From the NCBI GenBank assembly GCA_015075445.1, contig JABTUJ010000012.1:1-64000 (forward strand): a DNA stretch of 64,000 nucleotides. Direction: 5' to 3'. Below the pieces are notes generated by a model. That model had not been told where the DNA came from. It did no database searches and saw only the letters and a program-made list of their open reading frames with translations. The position numbers and the translations under genes were made by a program. The stretch comes from Verrucomicrobiales bacterium (GTDB taxonomy: Bacteria > Verrucomicrobiota > Verrucomicrobiia > Limisphaerales > J093). Of this stretch, positions 8,323 through 15,790 are shown piece by piece (positions within the stretch are counted from its first letter, which is position 1; every line of letters starts with the position of its first letter).

Positions 8323-11300
8323 ACCCCTCCTCACCCGTGAACGACACCTCCCTCTCCCGCCGCGAGTTCATCCGGCGCAGTGGCCTGGCGGGCGCCGGCA
8401 TCGCCGCCCTCCAGTTGCTTCCCCTGCGCCACTTGCAGGCCCAGCCAGACATCGCCAACCCGCTGGCGCACTATCCCAACCGTGACTGGGAACAGCTCTA
8501 CCGGAACCAGTATGCCTACGACAGCAGCTTCTCCTGGGTCTGTGCCCCGAACGACACGCACAACTGCCGCGTCACCGCCCACGTCCGCAATGGCATCATC
8601 ACGCGCATGGGCGAGCAGTACGATGTCGGCACCTACGCGGATCTCTACGGCAACAAGGCCTCCTGGAACTGGGGCAACCGCCACTGCGCCAAAGGGTACA
8701 CCTTCCACCGTGTCATCTACGGCCCCTACCGCCTCAAACACCCCATCGTGCGCCGCGGCTGGAAGCAATGGGCCGATGATGGCTTTCCCTACCTGACCCG
8801 GGAACTGCGCGCCCGCTACAAGTTCGACTCACGCGGAACCGACCGTTTCGAGCGGTTGTCCTGGGACGAAGCCTTCACCTATATCGCGCGGGGCTTGCAG
8901 GCCATCGCGCGGCGTTACAGCGGCCCGGAAGGCGCTCGCCTGCTCGCTGAGCAAGGCTACCCGCCCGAGATGATCCAGGACATGGGCGGCGCCGGCACCC
9001 GCACCATCAAGTGCCGCGGCGGCATGGGTCTCCTGGGCGTCATGGGCAAATACGGCATGTACCGCCTCAACAATTCCCTGGCGCTCCTCGACGTCCAGGT
9101 CCGCGGCGTCCGCCCCGAGGAAGCCCGCGCCGGACGCAACTGGTCCAACTACACCTGGCACGGCGACCAGGCCCCCGGCCATCCCTGGGTCCACGGCCTG
9201 CAGAATTCCGAGTGCGACTTCAACGACCACCGGTTCTCCAAGCTCATCATCATGAACGGCAAGAACCTGGTCGAAAACAAGATCACCGACTCCCACTGGT
9301 TCATCGAGTGCATGGAACGGGGCGCCAAAATCGTCGTCATCGCCCCCGAATACGGCGCCCCCTCGACCAAGGCCGACTACTGGATCCCGGTGCGCCCCGC
9401 CACCGATGCCGCCCTCTGGCTCGGTGTCACCCGCCTGCTCATGGACCGCCAGTGGTACGACGCCGCCTTCGTCAAGCAGTTCACTGACTTTCCGCTGCTC
9501 ATCCGCGCTGACAACCTCAAACGCCTCCGCGCGCATGAGGTCTTTCCCAACTACCGCTCGGCTCTCCCGGCCGACGGTCCCAGCAAGCAGGTGCAGGGCC
9601 TGACCGCGGAACAGCACGCCCAACTCGGCGACTTCGTCATCTGGGACCAGCGCTCCCAAGCGCCGAAGCCCATCCATCGCGACCTCGTCGGCCAGAAACT
9701 GGTCGAGGCAAACCTCGATCCCGCCCTCGACTGGTCCGGCCAGCTCACCCTCGTCGACGGGAGCACCGTCGAGGTGAAGACCGCCTGGTCCCAGTACCAG
9801 GTCCACCTGCAGGACTACGACCTTGCGAGCGTCGCCGAAATCACCGGCGCGCCCGCGGCCATGATCGAGCAACTGGCCCGGGACATCGCCACCATCCAAC
9901 CGTGCTCCATTCACCAGGGCGAGGGCATCAACCACTGGTTCCACGCCACCGAGGCCAACCGCGCCGCCTATCTGCCCGCCATGCTCACCGGCAACCTCGG
10001 TCGCCCCGGCGCCGGCGTCCACGGCTGGGCCGGCAACTACAAAGCCGCCCTCTTCCAGGGTTCCAAGCTCACCGGCCCCGGCTTCAAAGGCTGGGTGGCC
10101 GAGGATCCCTTCCATCCCAACCTGAACGAGCACGCCCACGGCCGTGACGTCGAGGCCCACGCCTACACCAAGGACGAGGAACCGGCCTACTGGAACCACG
10201 GCGACCTTCCCTTGATCGTCAACACCCCCAAGGAAGGTCGCAAGGTCTTCACCGGCCAGACCCACATGCCCACGCCCACCAAGGCGATGCTCTTCACCAA
10301 CGTCAACCTCATCAACAACGCCAAGTGGGCCTATGGCGTCATCAAGAACGTCAACCCCCGCGTCGAACTCATTGTCAGCATCGACATCCAGGCCACGGCT
10401 TCGGTCGAGTATTCCGACCTCGCCCTCCCCGCCAATTCCTGGTGCGAGTTCGAGGATCTCGAAATCACCGCAAGCTGCTCCAATCCTTTCCTCCAGATCT
10501 GGAAGGGGGGCATCCGTCCGCTCTACGATTCCAAGGACGACCTCACCATCCTGGCCGGCATCGCCAATGGCCTGGCCCAGGTCACCGGTGACACCCGCTT
10601 CCGCGATTACTTCCACTTTGAGCACGCCGGCAAACGCCAGGTTTACATCCAGCGGCTGCTCGACACCTGCACCACCACCGCCGGCTACCGCGTCGACGAC
10701 ATCATGGCCGGCAAGTACGGCCCGCCCGGTGGCGCGCTCATGAACTTCCGCACCTACCCGCGCATCCCGTTCTACGAACAGATCCACGACAGTTGGCCCT
10801 TCTACACCGACACGGGCCGCCTCCACTCCTACACCGACGATCCCACCGCCCTCCAGTGCGGCGAGAACTTCATCGTCCATCGGGAAGGTCCCGAGGCCAC
10901 ACCCTACCTCCCCAACGTGATCGTCAGTTCGAACCCGTGGGTGCGACCCAACGACTACGGCATCCCTCTCGACGCCGAACACTGGGACGAACGCACGATC
11001 CGCAATGTCAAGCTGCCGTGGAAAGACGTGAAGGCGTCCCGGAACTTCCTCTGGGAACGGGGCTACCAGTTCTACTGCCTGACCCCCAAGTCACGCCACA
11101 GCGTCCATTCCTCCTGGGCCAACGTCGATTGGCATCTGATCTGGAACTCGAACTTCGGCGATCCCTATCGCCTGGACAAACGCCTGCCCAATGTCAGTGA
11201 GCATCAGCTCCACCTGAACCCGCAGGCCGCTCGCGATCTCGGGTTGCAGGACGGCGACTACGTCTATGTGGATGCCAATCCCGCCGATCGCCCCTACCTG

Positions 11301-11813
11301 GGCGCTACGCCCAGCGATCCCTTCTACAAGGTCAGCCGCCTCATGCTCCGCGTCACCTTCAACGGCGCCTATCCCTACCACGTCGTCATGATGAAGCACG
11401 GCACCTTCATCGCCACCGAGAAGACCGTGAAAGCGCAGCAGACCCGGCCCGACGGACTCTCCCTGACCGAGAACGGCTACATCGCCAACTTCCGTTTCGG
11501 CTCGCAGCAATCCATCAATCGGAACTGGCACATGCCCATGCACCAGACCGACACGCTCTTCCACAAGACCAAAACATTCATGGGCTTCCTGTTCGGCGGC
11601 GAGGCCGACAATCACGCCGTCAACACCGTGCCCAAGGAGTGCCTCGTGCGCATCACCAAGGCCGAAGACGGCGGCCTCGGCGGCAAAGGCGCCTGGAAAG
11701 GCGGCACCGACGGCCTCTCCCCCGGCACGGCCAACGAGACCATGAAACATTACCTCGCCGGCGACTTCGCCACCGGCAAAGTGGCCAGTGCCAGCGAAAC
11801 GAGCTACGAGTAA
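8319..11813 (+). CDS. Type II DMSO-reductase-family molybdopterin catalytic (alpha) subunit, Tat-exported, NxrA/PcrA-like
   Basis: 1164 residues. The start overlaps the preceding stop (ATGA). Residues 11-30 are a twin-arginine signal (SRREFIRRSGLAGAG), so the folded holoenzyme is exported to the periplasm. The N-terminal iron-sulphur region is SWVCAPNDTHNCRV followed by a further Cys in GNRHCAKGYTFHR, i.e. not the His-Cys3 spacing of NarG. Other marks are GRGxxG-like IKCRGGMGLLG, NYTWHGDQAPGHPWVHG, MNGKNLVENK, ECMERGAKIVVIAPEYG and YWIPVRPATDAALWLG. From memory these resemble periplasmic nitrite oxidoreductase, perchlorate reductase and related enzymes more than membrane nitrate reductase. 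The true substrate cannot be read from the sequence. Beta, gamma and chaperone genes are in the same operon, so the complex is complete apart from a membrane anchor. Confidence 0.9.
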   Translation: MNPSSPVNDTSLSRREFIRRSGLAGAGIAALQLLPLRHLQAQPDIANPLAHYPNRDWEQLYRNQYAYDSSFSWVCAPNDTHNCRVTAHVRNGIITRMGEQYDVGTYADLYGNKASWNWGNRHCAKGYTFHRVIYGPYRLKHPIVRRGWKQWADDGFPYLTRELRARYKFDSRGTDRFERLSWDEAFTYIARGLQAIARRYSGPEGARLLAEQGYPPEMIQDMGGAGTRTIKCRGGMGLLGVMGKYGMYRLNNSLALLDVQVRGVRPEEARAGRNWSNYTWHGDQAPGHPWVHGLQNSECDFNDHRFSKLIIMNGKNLVENKITDSHWFIECMERGAKIVVIAPEYGAPSTKADYWIPVRPATDAALWLGVTRLLMDRQWYDAAFVKQFTDFPLLIRADNLKRLRAHEVFPNYRSALPADGPSKQVQGLTAEQHAQLGDFVIWDQRSQAPKPIHRDLVGQKLVEANLDPALDWSGQLTLVDGSTVEVKTAWSQYQVHLQDYDLASVAEITGAPAAMIEQLARDIATIQPCSIHQGEGINHWFHATEANRAAYLPAMLTGNLGRPGAGVHGWAGNYKAALFQGSKLTGPGFKGWVAEDPFHPNLNEHAHGRDVEAHAYTKDEEPAYWNHGDLPLIVNTPKEGRKVFTGQTHMPTPTKAMLFTNVNLINNAKWAYGVIKNVNPRVELIVSIDIQATASVEYSDLALPANSWCEFEDLEITASCSNPFLQIWKGGIRPLYDSKDDLTILAGIANGLAQVTGDTRFRDYFHFEHAGKRQVYIQRLLDTCTTTAGYRVDDIMAGKYGPPGGALMNFRTYPRIPFYEQIHDSWPFYTDTGRLHSYTDDPTALQCGENFIVHREGPEATPYLPNVIVSSNPWVRPNDYGIPLDAEHWDERTIRNVKLPWKDVKASRNFLWERGYQFYCLTPKSRHSVHSSWANVDWHLIWNSNFGDPYRLDKRLPNVSEHQLHLNPQAARDLGLQDGDYVYVDANPADRPYLGATPSDPFYKVSRLMLRVTFNGAYPYHVVMMKHGTFIATEKTVKAQQTRPDGLSLTENGYIANFRFGSQQSINRNWHMPMHQTDTLFHKTKTFMGFLFGGEADNHAVNTVPKECLVRITKAEDGGLGGKGAWKGGTDGLSPGTANETMKHYLAGDFATGKVASASETSYE

Positions 11814-11828
11814 ACCTCTCTTTGTCCC

Positions 11829-12122
11829 ATGCCCAAAGACGAAATCGATCCCGACGATCCGATGGAGCTGCGTGGCGTCGGGCTCCTGACCGACCACGAC
11901 ACCACCGAACCCATGGCCGAGTGCTTCATCGAGGAGTTCCTCCGCCTGGGCCACAATCATCGGCAGATCCTCGCCCTGTTCCGCAACCCCCACTACACCG
12001 GCGTCCACATGGTCCTGCAGCAGCGGGGCGAGGACTTCGTGAAAGCCAAGATCACCGAGGTCTTCGGCTGGTGGAAACGCGACGTGCGCTGGGCCGACCC
12101 ACCCGCACCGTCTAACCCCTGA
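11829..12122 (+). CDS. Conserved small protein of the molybdoenzyme operon
   Basis: 97 residues, acidic at the N-terminus (MPKDEIDPDDPMELRG), with a compact conserved-looking core (EPMAECFIEEFLRLGHNHRQILALFRNPHYTG) and a Trp-rich end (FGWWKRDVRWADPP). There is no signal peptide, no membrane segment and only one cysteine, so it is probably cytoplasmic and not an electron carrier. It lies 15 bases after the alpha gene and before the beta gene on the same strand. A small protein of this kind between alpha and beta genes suggests a role in cofactor insertion, subunit assembly or Tat proofreading, but this is inference. I do not recognise a named family. Confidence 0.75.
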   Translation: MPKDEIDPDDPMELRGVGLLTDHDTTEPMAECFIEEFLRLGHNHRQILALFRNPHYTGVHMVLQQRGEDFVKAKITEVFGWWKRDVRWADPPAPSNP

Positions 12123-12133
12123 TCCCGCCTCAA

Positions 12134-12267
12134 CCCTTCGTACTTCGACCCTCGACCTTCGACCCTCGCCCTTCGTACTTCGACTCTCACCCTTCGTACT
12201 TCGACTCTCACCCTTCGTACTTCGACCCTCGCCCTTCATACTTCGACCCTCGCCCTTCGCCCTTCGC
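12134..12267. repeat. 21-bp tandem repeat between alpha/small-protein genes and the beta gene
   Basis: About six imperfect copies of a 21-base unit beginning CCCTTCGTACTTCGA and ending CTCTCA or CCCTCG, ending in CCCTTCGCCCTTCG just 14 bases before the beta-subunit start. The reverse complement of this motif, CGAAGGGCGAAGGGC, recurs after the RHS gene (23180-23215). The array interrupts an operon, so it is transcribed, and it replaces any usual ribosome binding region. Confidence 0.85.
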
Positions 12268-12280
12268 ACCTTCTCGACTC

Positions 12281-13555
12281 ATGAGCACTGTTCTCAACTG
12301 GCAACTCGGTCGCGACATGGAATACCCCTATGACGCGGCCTATCCCGACCGGCAGTTCGCCTTCGTCTTCAACCTGAACCGGTGCATTGGCTGTCAGAGT
12401 TGCACCATGGCCTGCAAGTCCACCTGGACTTTCAACAAGGGCCAGGAAGCCATGTGGTGGAACAACGTCGAAACCAAACCCTACGGCGGTTATCCCCATC
12501 ACTGGGATGTCAAGCTCCTCGACCTACTCAACCAGGCCAACCCCGGGGGGCAAGTCTGGAATGGCACCCCGCGGGATCTCCGGGCCCCCTACGGCGAGTT
12601 CCAGGGCAAGACCATCTTCGAGGTCGCCAAGACCCACGTCAGTCCCGAAGGCGCCCAGCGCGCCCTCGGCTACCTGCCGACCGACGAAGAATGGGCCGCC
12701 CCGAATCGTTTTGAAGACAATCCCTCGGCGTCCGAGCAGGGGCACAAGGGGCAGATGGCCTTCAGCGGCGGTGAACTGGGCCCCCAGCACAAGACCTGGT
12801 TCTTCTATCTCGCCCGCCTCTGCAATCACTGCAGCTACCCGGCCTGCCTCGCCGCCTGCCCCCGCAACGCCATCTACAAGCGCCCGGAGGACGGGATCGT
12901 GCTCGTGGACCAGGAACGTTGCCGCGGCTACCGCAAGTGCATGGAAGCCTGTCCGTACAAGAAAACCCACTATCGCGGCACCACCCGCACGACCGAGAAG
13001 TGCATCGGCTGCTTCCCGCGCGTCGAAGGCCTGGACCCCGACGGCGGCGGCGTGCCCATGCAAACCCGTTGCATGGCTGCCTGCGTCGGTCACATCCGCC
13101 TGCATGGCCTGGTCCAGATGAACGCCGACGGTACCTGGAGAGAGGACCGCTACCACCCCCTGTACTATTTGGTGCACGTCGCCAAAGTCGCCCTGCCGCT
13201 CTACCCGCAGTTCGGCACTGAGCCCAACGGCTACTACATCCCCCCGCGCTGGGTCCCCCTCGAATACCTCCGCCAGATGTTCGGCCCGGGCGCCGACGCC
13301 GCCGTCGAGCGCTACGCCCATCCCGATCGCGAACTGCTCGCCGTGCTCCAGCTCTTCGGCAAGGACGCCCGCATGTGTTTCCGCTACGAGATCAAGCCGG
13401 GACCCAAGGTCTTCGAAACCACCGTGCGCGGCCGCCGGTTCGAGCTGTTTGACGACACCGTCATCGGCTACGCGAAGAACGGCGCGAAAATCATCGAAAC
13501 CAAGGTCGAAGAACCCCTTCACCTGCGCGGCCCCCAGCACGCCAACTCGATCTAA
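12281..13555 (+). CDS. Molybdoenzyme iron-sulphur (beta) subunit, NarH/NxrB-like
   Basis: 424 residues, without a signal peptide, as expected for a subunit that is co-exported with the Tat-tagged alpha subunit. Four cluster-binding groups are visible: CIGCQSCTMACK (residues about 35-46), CNHCSYPACLAACP, CRGYRKCMEACPYKK and, split, CIGCFPRVEG with CMAACVGHIR. In the third group the second ligand position is Tyr, where NarH has Trp, which is known to give a [3Fe-4S] rather than a [4Fe-4S] cluster. The chain would wire the molybdenum centre to the haem subunit. The C-terminus (LFGKDARMCFRYEI, HLRGPQHANSI) is family-like. The 5' neighbour is a 21-bp tandem repeat; the chaperone gene follows 10 bases later. 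Confidence 0.9.
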   Translation: MSTVLNWQLGRDMEYPYDAAYPDRQFAFVFNLNRCIGCQSCTMACKSTWTFNKGQEAMWWNNVETKPYGGYPHHWDVKLLDLLNQANPGGQVWNGTPRDLRAPYGEFQGKTIFEVAKTHVSPEGAQRALGYLPTDEEWAAPNRFEDNPSASEQGHKGQMAFSGGELGPQHKTWFFYLARLCNHCSYPACLAACPRNAIYKRPEDGIVLVDQERCRGYRKCMEACPYKKTHYRGTTRTTEKCIGCFPRVEGLDPDGGGVPMQTRCMAACVGHIRLHGLVQMNADGTWREDRYHPLYYLVHVAKVALPLYPQFGTEPNGYYIPPRWVPLEYLRQMFGPGADAAVERYAHPDRELLAVLQLFGKDARMCFRYEIKPGPKVFETTVRGRRFELFDDTVIGYAKNGAKIIETKVEEPLHLRGPQHANSI

Positions 13556-13565
13556 CCCCACCGCC

Positions 13566-14480
13566 ATGCCCGTGCCCGCCCCCGGCCCCGTCACCTGCGC
13601 TCCGGCGCCCCGCGCCCGCCGTTCGGTCTTCGGCAATTACTTGCCGCCAAGTGCCGACGTCAGCGAACCCAAGGCGCCTCCGAGCCCGCTCGACGCGCCG
13701 ATCACGCCACCTCCCGACGGCGACGCCGACCGCGCCGCCTTCAGCCGCGCCTTCGTTCTGCAGTTTCTTGCCCGCGCGTTCGACTACCCTGGCCCCGAAA
13801 CCTGGGCCTGGCTCTGCGCCCCCGACGTTCAGCAAGGACTCCAAGCCGCCGTAGAGGCCCTCGAGCCCAATCCCACCGCTCCCCTGGCCACCGCGCGACG
13901 CACCCTCCCCGACGTGTTCCTGCCGGGTGTCTTCACTGCCTTCCACGACGATTACATCGCGGCCATCGGGCACGCGGCGCGGGGTTCCTGCCCCGCCAAC
14001 GAGATCGAGTACGGCGATCTCAAGGCGGATCCCCTGTTCCAGCCCCATCGCCTTGCCGACCTCGCGGCGTTCTACCGCGCCTTCGGCGTCGAACTGACCG
14101 GCAGCGCCGGAGAACGTCACGATCATCTCTCCGTCGAACTCGAGTTCGTGAGCGTACTGGCGGCTCAGGAAGCCAGCTTGTTGAACGGCGCACCGGCGCA
14201 CGAGGCGCTGCGCGTGTGCCGCGACGCCCAGCGGAAATTCCTCCGGGAACATCTCGCCCGCTGGACTCCGGCTTTCGCCCGGCGCCTCCAACGCGCCGTC
14301 GGAAAGGGCCCCCTCGCCCGACTCGCCGCCTTCCTGCTCGCCTTCGTTGAATCCGAATGCCACCGCACCGGCATCCCGCCCGGCAGCGAGGATCTCCTGC
14401 TCCGTCCCGCGGATGAAGCCGCCTCCCTGTGTGACGGCTGCGGCTTGAAACCTCCCGTCCCGGGCGCAACCGCGGACTAG
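13566..14480 (+). CDS. TorD/DmsD-like molybdoenzyme chaperone (delta subunit)
   Basis: 304 residues from the ATG at 13566, 10 bases after the beta gene. Residues about 1-60 are a Pro-rich leader of low complexity. The rest is an all-helical TorD-type fold with the recognisable motif GSCPANEIEYGDLKADPLFQPHRLADLAAFYRAFG (residues about 138-172) and an ELEFVSVLAAQEA helix. Proteins of this family bind the twin-arginine leader and hold the apo-alpha subunit until the molybdenum cofactor is inserted, so it fits the operon. A Cys pair (CDGCG) near the C-terminus could bind metal. The family assignment is good; the exact partner is inferred from position. Confidence 0.85.
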   Translation: MPVPAPGPVTCAPAPRARRSVFGNYLPPSADVSEPKAPPSPLDAPITPPPDGDADRAAFSRAFVLQFLARAFDYPGPETWAWLCAPDVQQGLQAAVEALEPNPTAPLATARRTLPDVFLPGVFTAFHDDYIAAIGHAARGSCPANEIEYGDLKADPLFQPHRLADLAAFYRAFGVELTGSAGERHDHLSVELEFVSVLAAQEASLLNGAPAHEALRVCRDAQRKFLREHLARWTPAFARRLQRAVGKGPLARLAAFLLAFVESECHRTGIPPGSEDLLLRPADEAASLCDGCGLKPPVPGATAD

Positions 14481-15349
14481 TTCGATCGCAGACGGAACCA
14501 CCGCGCGACGGTGCCCGACGGTACGTTGACGACACTTCGTCCCTCCACCTCCGCCACCGGCAATCCGCTGTCCGCCCAGGTCGTCCCGCCCACCAGCGCG
14601 GCCCGCTCCTGCAAGGTCGCGTTCCCCGTCCCCCGCCAGCTTACCCGCACATTCCCTGTCACCTGTTACTGCTCGACCCGAAGCCGCGGCGGTCCTGGCT
14701 CCGTGGTCACGAGCAACACCGGTCGCTGAGCCACTGAACTCCACTCCCGCTGCGCGAAGGTCAACCGATTCCCTTGGCTCGACTTGAGCAACAAACCGTA
14801 GTTCGGCAGGACCCCTTCCACCCACTGATCCACTAACTCGCGAACGCCCCATGCGATCGGGCCGTCCTGGGTCACGGACGCCGTGATGACCGCGAAGGGT
14901 TCCCCGTCCGCGTGCCAACCCGCTCCCGCAAAGTCCCCTCCCGCCCGTGACCATGCCGCGTCCGCCGACCGGCGCAGCCAGGTCACCCCGTCCTCGGTCC
15001 AGGGCCGGGTGACGGCAAACACCCCCATCGGCCGGCCCTCCGAACCGCCAAAACCAACGGACGCATGGAGGCGCAGCGTGGCGGATCCGATCCGTTCTGT
15101 CGGCGCCAGCACCACCGGGCTCAAGTCGAACTGGAGCAACGTGCGCTGCACGTTCTCGTCCAGCGTATAAACCGAGAGGATGTCCTGACGGAAGTTCCCG
15201 TTCTCATAGCCGGGCAGACCGAGGATGCGAGCGTCCTGAACCGGCGGCAGCTCGTAGGAAGCCGCCGCCAACGGCAGCGTCCAAGCCAACGTCAGGACGC
15301 GGAGGGCGTTGACCGCACAAAGAGGTAGTGTCTGGGTTACCATTCTCAT
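14477..15349 (-). pseudogene. Secreted DNRLRE/CBM96-like protein gene with in-frame stop
   Basis: The frame begins at 15349 with a signal peptide (ALRVLTLAWTLPLAAASYELPP) and encodes about 220 residues of a DNRLRE-type beta-sandwich: QDARILGLPGYENGNFRQD, RTLLQFDLSPV, GSATLRLHASVG, VTRPWTEDGVTWLRR, NYGLLLKSSQGN. A TAA at 14666-14668 (after PRLRVEQ) interrupts it. The same frame then continues for 61 sense codons (VTGNVRVSWRGTGNATLQ ... GTVARWFRLRSN) in the style of the usual C-terminal module of Verrucomicrobial secreted proteins. Either the stop is a recent nonsense mutation or a shortened protein is made. These domains bind polysaccharide or occur in surface proteins. The 3' end overlaps the chaperone gene tail by four bases. 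Confidence 0.7.
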
Positions 15350-15790
15350 GGCCCAAGAATAGCCAACCGACCACCCCTCGCAAACGATCGCGCCACGACC
15401 CGGTCAGGACGCGGATCCGCGCGACGGCCATCGTCCACCCACCCGCCGCCTCCTTGAATCGGTGGTGCAGGCGTCCCGCCTGCGCCCTACCCCTTCGTTC
15501 CTTGCCCCACGAGGCTCAGGTGCCCTGAGCAGGTTCAAGAGCAGCCTGACGCTCTCCCATAAGCATGACTCTTCTTAAGAGATCCTGCTAAAGGGAACAG
15601 CAATGCACCGCTGATTCACCTTGAGTCGCCTTGACCGTCGGAGCACGCTCCGATCAGGTCGGGTGGCAGGTGGCTGCCGATCGCGGATCGTGAAACCCTG
15701 GGGGAGCCATGGCGGGTTTGAGTTCGACACTTCATCCGGCTGATGCTGCCGGCGAGCTTGTCCTCCCCCACAACCAAGAGAGCTGACGCG
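15350..15790. other. Intergenic region upstream of the giant RHS gene
   Basis: No coding support on either strand apart from a dispersed palindromic repeat at 15461-15487. It must hold the promoters of the divergent DNRLRE gene and of the RHS gene, but no confident -35/-10 pair was found. Confidence 0.5.
15461..15487 (+). repeat. Dispersed GTGGTGCAGGC...GCCTGC palindromic repeat, copy 4
   Basis: The sequence GGTGGTGCAGGC-GTCCC-GCCTGCGCCC contains a perfect GCAGGC/GCCTGC inverted repeat around a five-base loop and matches the copies at 4305 and 6646. Confidence 0.7.

Noticed and set aside
8829..10982. Very long minus-strand open frame (717 codons) opposite the alpha subunit gene
   Set aside because: It is antisense to a clear molybdoenzyme gene, has no domain and the Gly/Val/Asp-rich composition typical of GC-rich shadow frames.
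8319..11813. Naming the alpha subunit nitrite oxidoreductase (nxrA)
   Set aside because: Similarity is judged from memory of motifs; related enzymes for perchlorate, selenate and hydrocarbons share them, so a substrate name is not justified without a tree.
12134..12267. Possible CRISPR array
   Set aside because: Units are contiguous without unique spacers and no cas gene is present; it is a simple tandem repeat.
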